Program-made: the position numbers and the translations under genes
NCBI GenBank assembly: GCA_902702965.1
Contig: CACRXP010000736.1
Span: forward strand, 56,436 to 120,435
Length of the DNA stretch: 64,000 nucleotides
DNA from: Spirometra erinaceieuropaei
Taxonomy: Eukaryota; Platyhelminthes; Cestoda; Diphyllobothriidea; Diphyllobothriidae
Reading direction: 5' to 3'
Part shown: positions 32,255 to 45,539 of the stretch, piece by piece
Layout of the letters: every line of letters starts with the position of its first letter
Position numbering within the stretch: position 1 is the first letter of the stretch
Notes under the pieces: generated by a model
Database searches by the model: none
Seen by the model: only the letters and a program-made list of their open reading frames with translations
What the model was told of the DNA's origin: nothing

Positions 32255-35200
32255 AATAGGTAACTATCCTGGAATGTATTGCAAGGCCATCTGTGGTACG
32301 GGAGACTCTGTGTCCGTGTTCGAACAGCTTCCCATAGCACAGGGTCTGTCAAGGGGGATTTATAAGCTTTGCCTTTTTTATAAAAGACGATTTTTGCTGA
32401 CGGAGGCCACCTCGATAGACGGTGTATATCCTAATAAAATGCTAAATCTTCTGATGCTCAGAAGTTCGGGAGCCTTTCCTAGCTATTAAGCGAGCAGCAG
32501 CCTGTGGAAACACGCAGGATTAGGGTTTATTGCTTTTGGAACAACTTGCACAGGCGGGTTACGTGAAGAGCTGTGCAAAGGGGAATAGGTTGAGGGAAAC
32601 TTGAAAAATAAGCCCCCCCCCCAAAAAATGACGGTATGAACATGAAGACCACTAAGTCCGATATCTCTTTGGACCCGTTACTTTCTCTCGTTTCGAAGAG
32701 CCTCGATAATTTTATTTCCCGCCGGATGCTCACAACAGAGTATCTACAGACGGATGTGTTCGCAGTCGACAATACTAAAACCTTTATCCAGGGGACAAGT
32801 GGTTTACGAATCCAGCAATTGCTCTTGCGTATCCTGCGACTCAACGTAGGGTGATTCTGATAGGTTGGAAGAGGACAGCAGTATAGATTTTGATTACCAA
32901 GCCGCAAATTCAGTGCTTCTTTGTATGTAAGCGTATGTGTGGACGCAACCGAATATGCACAGATGTAGCAGGTCTTCTGTCATGCCCCTAGGAACACGAA
33001 GTGAAATAAAATTTATTGTAGAAAATGTGCATACCAGTTAGTTTAATAATCTTAAAAATATTAAAGAAAGTATTATACGAGAATAAGAGAACTAATTAAA
33101 TATCACAGTACTCGGTTTCTATTTGTTCAAAAGGGAACTTTCCAGCAGAATAGCCAAGGAATTTTTTTACTCTATGCCAGAAAACATGCGCATCGCATAC
33201 CCCTGAAAAGTGCATATCCTCTTAAGTAAGTTTTCTTGCAAATGATATCACCGAATACAAACGGAACTATAAGTAACCAAAAGTTGCATGCCACGGTACA
33301 TGAAGGAGTGCGAGTTTTCGTTGCATACGGATCGGTATGGACATCCTGCTTAAGGACTGCTTTATAGTTGGAAACAGAACTCAAGACTACCGCCAGTGTT
33401 TCTTGAGTTTGGAGGCACGCTATAACGAAGCTATCGCACTCTAGCCCTTACAGGCGTAATGGTTGGGATATCAATAACTTAAAGCATACTATTCCAAACT
33501 CCCTTTCGAGCTCTGGAAGATTTGCCCATGATCATCTAAAGCCACTCCGTTCCTCCCCGGAGTGATAGCACTTTTAAGTACACACATACAAAGCTTCTGA
33601 TTAACTCGTACGAAATTTTGGACTCGGCACTACGGCTGAAAACAGTTTTCTAGGGGTGGTAAAAAGAACATGTTCTCTATCCGTAAGCTGATTGCGGGGT
33701 TGATATGATGTCCCCAAAAGTTCCGGCCTCTTATTTTCAACTAGTTCCTAAGTAACGGTGGTCATAAAAACGTCCGATCTCGCCTGAGGGCTCATCGTCA
33801 TTTCAAGGCATTAATTGTTCGTCTCGTCGCTACTCATGCACTACAAAAAGCAATGAGAATGGATACCATACCCCGATGATTTGCTGTAAAGATTATAGAA
33901 AACGTAGTTTACTTTCTATGCCAACATGCCACTATTCATTGTGTCTATTGTTCGAATTTAAACCGAAATGTTCTGACTTTACGTTCATGATCTTATGAAC
34001 GTTATCCTCGCCGCTAAATCTTAAGCCCCTAGCATAGTCAGCCCCCTGTGTGTATCGTGACATTACAGTCACACTCGGTGACTCTATTTGGAAAAAATGC
34101 TGACAGACAGCACTAAATGGTTCAGCATTCAAGCAACCGAAAACTCCATTCCCTCGTCATATTTCCTTTGCAGAGGCAGATTTGCAACTAAAACGATGTG
34201 CGAACTCGTCTGATGAAGATTATTAGTGATTCCCTCGAGTGACCAATTTTCAGACCTTTACAACTAAAGAGAGTGTGTGAATTGGCGCTTGCATTGGCAG
34301 GGAAACACACGGTGGCAATTAGTCAACTCTGCTGGCGACAGGTGAGACTTTCTGATAAGTACTTGTCCCTGAATATTATAGAATATTGAATATTATAGAA
34401 TACAGTGCTTTCATGTTTATAAACTGCTGGACTAAATCATGTGACATAAATGGTGCCGCTGGGTGTAAACGTCAACACAGTAAGCAGGTGGTTTCTAAGA
34501 CGATCTCTTTATCTCTTTTATTCCGTAGAACATACATTTTTATATCAATCTGCAAACATTAGTTTGCATATTAATTTTTCCTTAAGAGTATCTCAACAAA
34601 TGCCACCACGAACCCGACAAGGTTCCTGAAATATCAAAAACAGAGCCGCCTGAAGTGCATTTTCCGGTGATATTGAGCGAATCCAGTATTCTCAGCCTAG
34701 CAGCAAACATTTACAATTTGATCCGCAAAAAGACGCCTCCTCTGAAAGGTAGAATATAACTAAGCGACCTGGTAGTGTCACAAAAAAGGAGGCCAACTTT
34801 GGCCTCTGCACAGGTAGCATTTTATTGCTAGACATGAGGGAGGAAGGTTGAAGTAACCGCCTGATTTCATTGGTTACCGTCGAGAGACAGAATCATCTTG
34901 CTTCTCACTTTCAGGCCTCGGAAGGTCGTGCCAAAATCTTCGACAGGTGTGTACATCATATGCGCTTTCACTTCGCCGTACGTGCTGGTACGCGGACCGA
35001 TGACTCACAATTGTCTGCCTACACGCGACGAACACCCTGTGGCCAAGTTCCAACGTGTCCATGCGGCCACAGTTCTTTGTTGAGGGCACGTTGGCAGGTG
35101 TTCGCTCAAACATGTCACCTGCCGCCGGATTCCAGGCGTCATGGTGCCGGCCTTTGCTTGCTCTAGTGCAGCTGCAGGCCTCAATATTTGACGGTTTTTG

Positions 35201-35615
35201 TTATTTTTTCCTTAAAATAGTCGCGAAAAACATGGTTTTTAGAGTCGACAGGTAAAGCCGAGGAATATGTGAGACGGTTTTTCATACTCAACTGTCACCT
35301 ATGGAGGAGTGACTAAAAAAAACAATCCTTTGGCACGGAAACCATGCGGATTCTGGTGTTCTATAAACTGCATATCGTCATTCAGAGCAAAGGAAGAACA
35401 GCAGGGGCCAACATGAACACTAAAAATTAAATCAATGCGCCATTAACCAACTGTCCAGGAAGGTCCAACACAAGCGGATTCGTAGACGAATCGAGATCGG
35501 CTGGCACGTAGGTCTCAACCATATGGCCTACCTCATACGCTGTTATCAAAATGCACAAGGAATGGTTACTTTCTCTTCGATGGACAGTTATAACGGTAAT
35601 GCTGGAGGATGGAAC
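32255..35615. other. No gene recognised
   Basis: About 3.3 kb. Includes a duplicated GAATATTATAGAATATTGAA patch near 34,371 and a C-run near 32,613. Opposing ORFs near 32,530-32,900 and 34,870-35,166 have no recognisable domain. Confidence 0.4.
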
Positions 35616-35620
35616 ACCAA

Positions 35621-35735
35621 CGGAGACAAGAAAGATTAGAATGGCCATTTCTGACCCATCAGTCGTCATCAGCCAGTCTTACCTAACCCCGGATTTGGAG
35701 GACCTGGCACCCGGACCCGCGTCCTTTAGTCATTG
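35621..35735 (-). repeat. T304 repeat fragment
   Basis: A minus-strand segment with AATGGCCATTTCTGACCCATC and GTCGTCATCAGCCAGTC, followed by degraded sequence. Other T304 parts are missing. Confidence 0.5.
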
Positions 35736-35892
35736 AGGCTTTTCAAGCCTTATGTTCTGTATTTGGGCCACATTGCTGGGGTTGACCCCTGGGACCGATC
35801 CTAGTTATTGCCCTCGTAATTACACTGAGGAGGATGCACAAGGGTAAGAACATCGATTTGCAAATTTGTACAAACAAACATTTCACACTTAG

Positions 35893-36248
35893 GCAGAATG
35901 GTGTTACCGGCAAAGACAAGGAAGACTGGAGTGGCCATTTCCGGCTTCTTAACCGTCATCAGCCAGTCATAACCAACCTCGAAGTGTGGAACACCCGAGG
36001 CTCGAACTCGCGACCTGTTAGTTAGAAGTCCACGCCTCTAACCACTGGGCCACGGGCCCGATGCCCTGCCGGTTTCGATCGGGAATACACAATGTTAGGG
36101 GGCGCTCACCGATCGTCCTTACGGAACTCACTCGCTTCGTTGGGCCTCAGGGGCTTTCTCTCGAGCCCAACCAACAGCCGCGCAGCGGCGCATGATATAG
36201 GCGGAATGGTGTTACCGACAAAGACAAGGGAGACTGGAATAGCCATTT
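35893..36248 (-). repeat. T304 repeat, slightly more than one unit
   Basis: A minus-strand array: AATGGTGTTACCGGCAAAG at 35,898 recurs at about 36,206, giving a ~305-bp period. The complement of the tRNA head (CCACTGGGCCACGGGCCCG) is at about 36,042-36,060. Joined head-to-head with the plus-strand copy at 36,249. Confidence 0.75.
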
Positions 36249-36582
36249 TCGAGCGCCCCCTACCATTGTATATTCCCGATCGAAACCGACAGGGCAACGG
36301 AATCGTGGCCCAGTGGTTAGATGCGTGGAGTTCTATCTAAAAGGTCGCGCGTTCCAGCCCCGGATATTCCACACTTCGGGGTTGGGTATGACTGGCTGAC
36401 TACGGCCAATAAGCCAGGAATGGCCATTCCAGTCTCCCTTGTCTTTGTCGGTAACACCATTTTACCTGTATCATGCGCCGCTGTGCGGCTGCTGGTTGGG
36501 CTCGAGAGAGAGAGAGAGAGCCCGTAGGGCACAACGGGCCGAGTGAGTTTCGTAAGGACGATCGGTAAGCACCCCCTACCAT
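36249..36582 (+). repeat. T304 repeat, plus-strand unit with tRNA head
   Basis: Begins GAGCGCCCCCTACCATTG and ends GCACCCCCTACCAT, so one full period is bounded by the same block. The tRNA-like head TGGCCCAGTGGTTAGATGCG is at about 36,307-36,326 and the B-box position reads GCGTTCCAGCCCC. A (GA)n tract is near 36,505. It is the inverted partner of 35,893-36,248. Confidence 0.8.
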
Positions 36583-36589
36583 CATTTCT

Positions 36590-37915
36590 CCTTTGTCCGT
36601 AAGTATCTCGATCCACTTCCGTTGCTGCAAATGTCGAACGAAGTACATCCACTGGCTAAGCTTATACTCTGGACTGAATCAACAGGGTCGATCCCCTTTA
36701 CACTCTAGTCAAGAGGCTCAACATCAGTGGCCAAGAAAAATTTGGGTCAAACCAGACAGCATAAACTTTCAGCTTGTACACCCAAAGTAAGAAAAGTTGC
36801 TTGGTCCTCCGTTTGACAATAAGGAATAAGCTAATTTTGTTGACGTAGTATAGACAAAGCCGGAGGAGATGGGAATAAAAATATGCAGGCCATTTTGTGA
36901 TCCGTCAGCCGGGACCAAAAGTTAGGCCGGGGAGACCTGAGAGTTCAGCCAGCGTTCTGTTACTCATCTTTTACGACGATAGAATGCTGAAAGAGTAAGG
37001 TAGTTAACATTAGTAACAAGACAGTCGCATCGCGTCTTTCGGGACCACCATCCATTCGTCAACAGGTTCTATCCAAATCATGGGGGCAAGGACAGGTAGC
37101 ACTGATCGAAAAATTGTGCCTTCTTGAAGTGTTCTGGAAAAGCATGTACCTGTGCTAACTCATGAAATGTCACGAATTAACACAGGTTAACGCCTTTAAA
37201 GCAAAATCGGTAAACACTACGGCTCCCAAAGTCTGATAGCGGAAAATAAACGATGTGCCAAAGAAATAAAGCAAAGTTTGGTTAAGAAAATATTATTTAC
37301 TGAGATAAAAATAAATAATTTTCGACAAAAGTCACATTTTCGAGAAACGCCTATATTACAACCAAGTTAATAAAGGCTACGTATGAGGACGTATAAAGGA
37401 GGAGGGCGCATAAAAGGTCAGAAATAATTAAGGACAGAAACAGATACAAAAAATTAGTACTTTGTAGATTGTCCATTCGAATTAATAACAGCAGAAAGTC
37501 TGTCCGACATAGACATGACAAGGTTATCTATGGTGGATTGTAAAATGTAATTATTGAGTATGAAATCCAATTTTTCCTGCATTGAAAGAGTCTTCTATCC
37601 CTTGGAAATGGCGAGACTAAGGCAATCTCCGGTATCCTACATCTGCTAGGCAGTTCCCAGTGTGGACACGAATGAAGCCAGTAGAATGAATGCAGTAGAT
37701 CAAAAATCAGAAATCAGAACAACGGCCTTCTCCTGCAACAAAGGAAATGACAAAAACAGGTCTCGCCACTATGCATTTTGTGGTTCGAAAGATCCATCAA
37801 TCCTTATAGTTGCTGTGGTCCACAGCCAAGTCTATTGATGACATATGCAAATCGTAGTACAACTGCTTCTCCGAAATAACGGAGAGGAACTGTATAGCCT
37901 TGTGGGAAAGTGATA
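36590..37915. other. No gene recognised
   Basis: Contains an isolated palindromic-family terminus (TGCTAACTCATGAAATGTC, about 37,154-37,172). The rest is AT-rich and featureless. Confidence 0.4.
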
Positions 37916-37919
37916 AAAA

Positions 37920-38170
37920 ATATACACGGCTGCCTGAAAAGGTCTGTTCGGAAGTATTTACACCCAGCTCGCGCATTCAGTTCCTCGCGAATTAAACAAG
38001 GCAAGGTGAAACTGTAGTTCATATACCAGAAGACACGCGAGGAATGCTGGGGGACCCACTGACGAGCCGAACTCCTCGTAGCCGCGTCAGGCAGCGACAC
38101 AAGATAGGCGAAACACGTGTGTCTGGGTGCTTAGCCTGTGCCTGTGTTGTCGTTACGGTAAATAATCACA
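37920..38170 (+). repeat. Family Q mosaic copy
   Basis: 38,015-38,165 matches 59,872-60,022 in the same orientation (TTCATATACCA, GAGCCGAACTCCTCG, GTGTCTGGGT, CCTGTGTTGTC, GGTAAATAA). 37,925-38,000 is an inverted match to about 59,100-59,190 (CCTGAAAAGGTC). Parts that are adjacent here are 0.7 kb apart in the 59-kb copy. Confidence 0.6.
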
Positions 38171-38480
38171 TGGCTGCTATAGCCAGTGCCATCCTCAACA
38201 GCAGTGAGAGTTGTGTTATCATATCATCAGACAGTGGAAGTTTGCGTGTTTTCGAAACTTCAGAACAATGAACAGTTGAGTGTTAGGAGCGTCTCATCTT
38301 CACAGACATGCGGGCATGGCAACTGGAAGATATTTCTGCATACGGACATTTGCCTAGTTGTCTTTAGAATGTCAAATTGTGTATTTAGTCTTGATGCACT
38401 TCTATGCTATCCGATCTGCTTACGGCATTTGTAAGTGCTAATTTGGGACGTCATAAATCAGCCTAATTTCCTCCTTTTCC

Positions 38481-38847
38481 GTAAGGCGCAACGGAACGTG
38501 TGAGTTCCGCAAGAACGATCGGTGAGCATCTGCCTACCATTGTATATGCCCAATCGAAACCGACAGGACAACCGGCTCGTGGCCCAGTGGTTAGAGGCGT
38601 GGACTTCTAGTTAACAGGTCGCGAGTTCGAGCCTCGAGTGTCCCACACTTAGGGGTTGGGCATGACTGGCTGACGACGGCTAATAAGCCAGAAATGGCCA
38701 TTTCAGTATCCCTTGTCTATGTTGGTAATACTATTCAGCCTATCTTACGCGCCGCTATGCGGCTGCTGGCGGGGCTTGGGAAAAAGCCCTGAGGCACAAT
38801 GAAGGGAGTGAGTTCCATAAGAACGATCGGTGAGCATACCCTACCAT
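38481..38847 (+). repeat. T304 repeat, full unit with duplicated end block
   Basis: The end block AAGAACGATCGGTGAGCAT occurs at about 38,510-38,528 and again at 38,819-38,837, about 309 bp apart. Between them are the tRNA-like head (TGGCCCAGTGGTTAGAGGCG near 38,580, then GGTCGCGAGTTCGAGCC), TGACTGGCTGACGACGG, TAATAAGCCAGAAATGGCC and GCTATGCGGCTGCTGG. The cleanest single plus-strand copy. Confidence 0.8.
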
Positions 38848-38849
38848 TC

Positions 38850-41800
38850 TTCTTTTCCCGTTAATTCCGAGACTTAAAAAATCATTAAAAATTAAAGTTG
38901 ACTTAAATTTAAATTTGAAAAAATTAAAAATTCTACTTAGTCACTCTGAACATGTGGTTGCAGAAAAAAATAATAATTTCCCGAAATATACTCTAATTTG
39001 TTTGCCCTTCAGTGCCAGGGCAGATTTGAAATATCGTGTTGCGACCATGATAAATTCACTGTTTCTGAGAAGATATGAATTCTCGTTGTTATTGCTAGGG
39101 ACCAAGGAAACACCGAGTCGGATGGTCTGTGCCGTTTACTTACTACCGACGAAAACTGGCAGACGCTTGGACACCGTGGAAACTAATTGTCTAACGTAAC
39201 GCAACTTAGCTTGTACATGTACGTGATCCATGTAACTTTGCAGGGGATACCGAAATCCCAAGCTGCGTTTGAGCTTGATCCCCTAACGCGTCCGTGAGTA
39301 TTGAAATGACCCCAGAGACCTTTCATGCAGTACAGTACACTGTAACGTTCACACACTGTATTTTCGCACGTACTGTGCTTTCGAAACGCTTAAGCAGCCC
39401 AGGGATATGATCTCGGCATGGATGATACTACCGATGTTATTATAGTAATCTTTTTATTGTACAAATTCTGACAGGAATGGGAGGTTGAGAATGAGCACGT
39501 TATAAGTCGATATCTAAAATCATTTCTGTGGGCATCACTTCTGAACTTTGAAAGATGTGGTTTCGATAAATCCCCAGAATGAATATCGCCCTGGTTTGCG
39601 CAGCCGATATGTCCGTTGCGTGGTCGCAAATTAAACCTCTTTAAATGCACAGTTTGATCACTAGCATTTTAGTCGGATGGTGAAATATTTGCCATTCAGT
39701 AGCAGCCCTGACCGCCTCCGCTGTGTTTTGTAAATACTGATTCTTCTGACCTGCCGGCCCTTACTTTGCGTTCAGTATTGCTGCTGAAGCCCCATCTATA
39801 CTTATTCGAAAATTTGTATGGGTCGTTACATGATGTTAGAGGTTACTCACCGATCACGTTAAGGAACTCACTTGTACCGTAGCAGTCGGGCATAATTTCT
39901 TCTATGGCATGGGAACTATCAGAAGATAACCAAAAATATCCTTCTGGGATCAACAGGGCATCCACTTAATTGAAGTCCTCTCGTTTGGGTTAATTACGTG
40001 TAGGTATTATTCGTATGTTCGAACAATTATATATGTGATAGGAGGAACACTCAACGGCACTAGGACAAATTATGATCGACGACGGCTCTCTGTACTTTAT
40101 ATGTGCTCACTCGAAACATTCCTCTCACCAAGCTTCCTCTTGGTTATTTAGCCCCTACTCCTTTAATTCGATTTTTGGTACCGTATCAAAAGGTTCTCCC
40201 TTCCAAAAGAAAAAGTGATTTAGCAGGAGTTTGATCGGCACTGCAAGGTCGCTCGGTTCACAACTTTGATCGCAGATTATTTGCTTTAAGTTAAAAGACG
40301 TCGTCGTTGTTGTTCATTGTCTATTTTAGATGCAATAACATTTTCCCTTGAAAATAGATATTCGCCTATCAAAAACTAACTAGGAATATATGCAATTCAT
40401 GATTACATGTCGAATTCTGACTAAGTCAGATTTGACTGTGTTCAGCGGTGCACAGGTTTCAGTCTTCTCCTGCTGGAACGCCCTAAAGGAGAGGTGTTCC
40501 AAATCGGGGAACTTCTAATATTTTTCCCTATTTGGTGTGATGCCTTGCATGGTTCTTACTACTATTTTGCGCATGCCGACTCATGTTAGTGAAGAAATCT
40601 GCGGTTTCAAAATGATTTAAATGAATATTTTTGGACTAACCGTAGACTTTTTTATACCGGAGTTACTATTGAGATGCAATATGTTCAATTTGAGGTGGTG
40701 GGTCTGCGCGAAAACGAGCTGTTTCCGCAATTTGCTATATAAAATCGCAACGATTCTCTCTCTTTGGCTCCATTCTAATGGTGCCCAGTCGTGTAATCTA
40801 GAATGCGCCCAATAGCGTTTGAAAATGGTTTATGAGGAAGCATTCCTACCGTCGGACGTTGTTCTTCTCATTTATATAGAAAATTTCGTCGTGTCGCTTT
40901 TATAACTCTATTGCTCAGTGGCCTTCTTTCAGGCAACATTGCTCTTCGTTCCATTTCATGAACTGTCCTGGCGTCATGCGCAGAGCACTGGCGTCTAGGC
41001 TCAAATGGGAGAAAATAATGGCAGCAATCATTATGATTTTTGAACTTGTTTGCTGGTGACTTATATCGCAGACAACACAAAAAGGACTGACTCCCTAAAT
41101 GTTATGGAACTCCAAATTAAAATGAAAGATAATTCATTCAGAAATAGATTTCCGCGACTGTAATCCCTCGTTATATTGTGCCACGTTTTTCGCGCCTTCA
41201 TCCTTCCGCGGACTTTATCTGAAAGCACATCTAAATTTATATAGTGGATTTTTTCTGGTCCTCTGATTTCTGCGGACAATGTGTGTTTACACACATAGGT
41301 TCAGTTAATATTACCTGATGTCAAAGAGTACTTAAAGGTTTTATACTGGACAACTGAGTAGGAAGTACTTTTGATGAATAGGAAAGGATGTATAAGAGCT
41401 TAAACTACGTAAAATAGTCATGCAAACACATGGTTTAAATTTCGCGAATTTTCATTTTTCATGAGGAGTTCTGGAACGCAATCCCTGATACCGGGCAGGG
41501 ATCACGAACCGGCAACCTAGGTTGGTGTACTTTCATATTCCAAGGGTTACTCAAGTACTATCGTATCACGGATAAGCACAAAGTGTGGTCTTTTATTTGT
41601 CCGTGCACTCCCTGTGCACTGACTTTCCAGAAACCCTGTTTTATCGACTTAGCTGCATGTTCGAAAATAATTTGTGATCCAAGCCTATTGTTCACATTGA
41701 ATCTAGAATCATACAAGAAACCAGGAAGTGTAACTTCGATATCCGAAAATGAGTTTTATCCCCACAGAAGCATCATGCAGTAGAAAAGAGGTGAAAGCCT

Positions 41801-43820
41801 TGTCCGGGCACTTAACCAGTACCAGTAGTGAAGGCATGGCGACATTTTTAATTGCTCTCAGCGGGTTACAATATAGGCTGTAGAAACATGTTCGTATTTC
41901 AAAATCTCATATGAATTCCTGAATATTCTAAGAACACAAAAGTCCTTAATTTTAAATACTAGGTATCCCAGCGGAAGAGTGGGGGCAAAAGATGATAGGG
42001 ACTGAATTGTATGCTACTCCTGTTTGTTGGCGTGTCGCCACTACTCTCATATTTAAGTAGCTGTTTTTTTTTTAAATTAGACAGTCGCCAGCAGCTGGAA
42101 TGACCGAAGAAATCGGTCACATCGTTGTTTGAAGACTTCTCATCTGGTGCCATACGAATGACGGATGCTTGCATCGATTGACTAGTCTTCTCTATATTAG
42201 AAATTACACCTATCGATTATAATCGATATTCCATGCGTTTTGGTGGCCACCTTGCGTGGTAATTAAATCTTCTGCTACAACTGGCAAGTCGTATTTACAA
42301 TGCTTTTCAACAGTGAACTACATCATGAGAGGCGTGGCGAACGGCAGAATGCGTTGCAGTGTTTGATATTCAGGCTTTTCAATAACCACCTAACGGGCGA
42401 TAAATATTCTTTACAAAACGGCAATATAATAAACTGCGAATGTTAAAAAGTGACTGCTCGGTCATTGCATCGCAAAAATACAACAGCCATGTAGAAACCC
42501 TCGATATGAAACAGTAGGAAGTATGGACAAACATTAAACATGCGACGCCTTGTGCGAACTTGGTGGTCTAGCCTTTATTAACCCATAGATCCGGGGTGGG
42601 TAAGCAGAATTTTGTCCACCATACTCATCCTGCTGTTGCTGCTGTAGCCTGCTGGTGGTGGTGGTGGTCTCAGCGAAATCAGACACTGATACGACGAAAA
42701 GGTATAGTCAGTTAATCCAAGAAGCACATAGTTACATAGTCTGTGTCCATTGTTTGCAAAAGTTTACAAGTTCGTCGTTGTTGTCTGATGAGGCAACTAA
42801 CGCCGTGTGCTAAACGTCCAAAATGGTGAACACTCGACTACATTTCTTAAATATGTTGTCAAATTAAGAAAATATCAGTGGGCCGCTGGTAAGTCGGCTG
42901 CAGTATTCCAAGTTACTTTACATTCTGTTACCTGCTAGCCTTCTAGTACGAAGCTGGTGATACATCTGAAAATGTCCGACTTGGGAAAAATAACTTTTTC
43001 GGTCCTTTTCTGATTATCGCATAAATGTATTTGGTTTTTCTACCATAAATGAACAAACCAGTCATCCAGCATGTTAGTTTCCCTGGAAATATCATCGTCG
43101 TTATCACTATTGTAATGATCGTTTTCGTCACCAATATTATCATCTGTCCTCTCTCTTATCTACACAAACAGCACCGTGAAGATCAAACTGGCATAGAGTA
43201 AGGGAGTCATTTCTAAGGAGGACGGCATTGGACTACTACTCGAGCAAACACTCTGATCGGCAGGCCAATTTACCAAAACGATAAACATCCTGACGTTAAC
43301 AGTCAAGTAACTTTTCCCTATATACGAACACCTCTGCCTGCCTCTGCATTGTCATCGGTCGTTATCAAGCATTTTCTTAATACTTCTCATTACCGTCAAC
43401 CCGTGTTTGAGAAACATAATTTGACGTTGGTTATAGTTCGGCGTAGCTCATGCCAACGATATGTCTCATACAGCTGCCCGCCAATATAAGCTTTGCGTCA
43501 CCCAGTGCATAATGGACAGGACCATTTCTGGGGTTTTTTCGCGGTCATTTCCGATCACTAGTAAGCCCCATACTTCTTCATCAGGAAGAACATTCTTATC
43601 GGATAGACGTAATGCACACGGGCTAGTTGGTTCATAATGGGTCCAACCGTTTAGCATCCATCAAGTGTATGGCCCAATTATCCGGAGTTATAGTACATAA
43701 CCACCGACCAAGGGGTCCATCAGTGTCTGTGCCTTTCCTTTCGCGTTGACGTTTCTAGGGTCGTCCCCGAGGTCAGTCAGGCAGTGTCTATTTCCTCGCA
43801 CTTTTCTTGCCGTCCTACCG
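38850..43820. other. No gene recognised; small T304 fragment at 39,830-39,880
   Basis: About 5 kb with no supported gene. A minus-strand T304 end block (TCACCGATCACGTTAAGGAA) is at 39,846-39,865. A GTGGTGGTGGTGG microsatellite lies near 42,655. ORFs are short and unassignable. Confidence 0.4.
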
Positions 43821-43822
43821 AT

Positions 43823-44263
43823 AGTTCGACCGTCGGTTTTAACGATGTTCACCGTATGACCCACAACAGGGTTGGAGCAGGGACGGTGACTTACGCGGGG
43901 GTTTATAGTGCGAGTAGACTTGCGATGCATCTACCACACTCTCTCCTACCCAGCCTGGGTGCGGGTTTCAAGACAGAGTCAGGAAGACCGGAGATGAGGG
44001 AGGCCGCAGGTGGATGACTTGGACGGATCGACACCTTGGCGCTCCACTCCACACCCCATAGTCCACACAAAAAATGACCAGGATTTTGACCGACAAAACA
44101 ATGCGGGGTGGTGGCAGTCGTTCCAGTTTGCGCGTCGACTGCCGACAACAGGGTCTGCCAGTGCACCCCCTAAATGTTGGCATTTGTTGTTGCACAAGAT
44201 AACGCCTGTGGCCTCCGTGTTGGTTTAGCGTATCTACCAGGTGGCCCGTTTCTGGGGCACATG
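43823..44263 (+). repeat. R430 dispersed repeat, full-length copy
   Basis: Full R430 order: TTCGACCGTCGG, CACCGTATGACCCACA, GGAGCAGGGACGGTGACTTA, GGGTTTATAGTGCGAGTAG, CTACCACACTCTCTCCTAC, GACAGAGTCAGGAAGACCGG, CTTGGCGCTCCACTCC, GGATTTTGACC, AATGTTGGCATTTGTTG and TCTACCAGGTGGCCCGTTT. Strongly similar to the 49.1-kb copy. Short ORFs occur in several frames, none convincing. Confidence 0.7.
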
Positions 44264-44272
44264 TTGTCCTAC

Positions 44273-45535
44273 CACATACAGTAGGTGGGCTAACTCATGA
44301 AATGTCAAATGAAATTCCGAAATGTGTTTTCATTTCGAAAAGATTAATTAAGTAGGGTTGTAAAAGTAATCCGCTTGCAGCATAATTCTATAATAATTCA
44401 GTTACCTCTGGATGCCGGCTTTTGAACCAACTTCTTTCCCGCTGCATGCAAAAGCTATACTCTGTAAAAAAGGATTACTTAAGTAGCATGCATTTTTCCA
44501 ATTGATTTTGGATGCCCCTGAAAGTCCAATTATATTTCATGGAAAACATGCACAAAAATATTAATTCTTTCGCTCATTCAGTAGAACATTACGTCTTGCA
44601 ATCTTATACTCGAAGGAAGGGTAAAATTTGGTTTTAAAAAAGTTTCCAATTGTGAGACGTTTTAATACCTTAGGATGCCGGATTTCGAAAGCACTTCCTT
44701 CCGGCCGCATATAAAAACTATATTCTGTAAAAAATGACTACTGAAGTAGCATTCATTTTTCTCAGTTATTTTATATGCCTCTGAAATTCCGACTATATCT
44801 CATGGAAACTATGCATAACAATATTCATTCTCCCGCTCATTCGGTAGAAAATTATGTCTTCTTCCAATTTTATACTTGAAAGAAGGGCATTGATCGGTTT
44901 TCAAAAACTTTTCTAATCCCCGAATAATTTTGAACCCACTCTGCCGACACACTTGCATTCAGAGTTTCCAACAAGCCATGTATTTTCCGCGTACGGAAAA
45001 CCACACATTTCTTAACGGCATTAAGAGGATACCATATGGGATTCATAAAATTTAGCATTGGATTTGATCCATATTGTTAACTTTACAAGCCACATTGGTA
45101 AATGCAGAGACATGACGTTTTATGAACGGCCATTTAACAGTATTAAAAAGTCTCACAATTGGAAGCTTTTTTAAAACCAAATTATACCCTTCCTTCGAGT
45201 ATAAAATTGCAAGACGTAATGTTCTACCGAATGAGCGAAAGAATTATTATTTTAGTGCATGTTTTCCATGAAATATAATTGGACTTTTAGGGGCATCGAA
45301 AATCAAAGGGAAGAATGTATGCTACTTAAGTAATCCTTTTTTACAGAGTATAGCTTTTGCATGCAGCGGGAAAGAAGTTGGTTCAAAAGCCGGCATCCAG
45401 AGGTAACTGAATTATTATAGAATTATGCTGCAAGCGGATTACTTTTACAACCCTACTTAATTAATCTTTTCGAAATGAAAACACATTTCGGAATTTCATT
45501 TGACATTTCATGAGTTAGCCCACCTACCGTATGTG
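44273..45535. mobile_element. 1.26-kb long inverted repeat element
   Basis: Arms 44,273-44,667 and 45,141-45,535 (about 395 bp each) are reverse complements with high identity; the loop is 473 bp. The outer termini read CACATACAGTAGGTG and CACCTACCGTATGTG, with CTAACTCATGAAATGTC just inside. The loop contains a further degenerate copy of the arm's internal blocks (TAAAAACTATATTCTGTAAA, CTCATGGAAAC, GCTCATTCGGTAGAAAATTA). No coding capacity. Looks like a foldback or MITE-type non-autonomous DNA element, with a related copy at 17.4-18.2 kb and stray termini near 9,550 and 37,160. No convincing target-site duplication. Confidence 0.8.
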
Positions 45536-45539
45536 CATG

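Noticed and set aside
31879..32352. 157-codon minus-strand frame with a Cys cluster
   Set aside because: Half of it is translated telomere-like repeat, giving low-complexity Asn/Pro/Ser runs; no domain.
34870..35166. Overlapping plus- and minus-strand ORFs of similar length
   Set aside because: GC-rich mirror ORFs without any domain; likely incidental.
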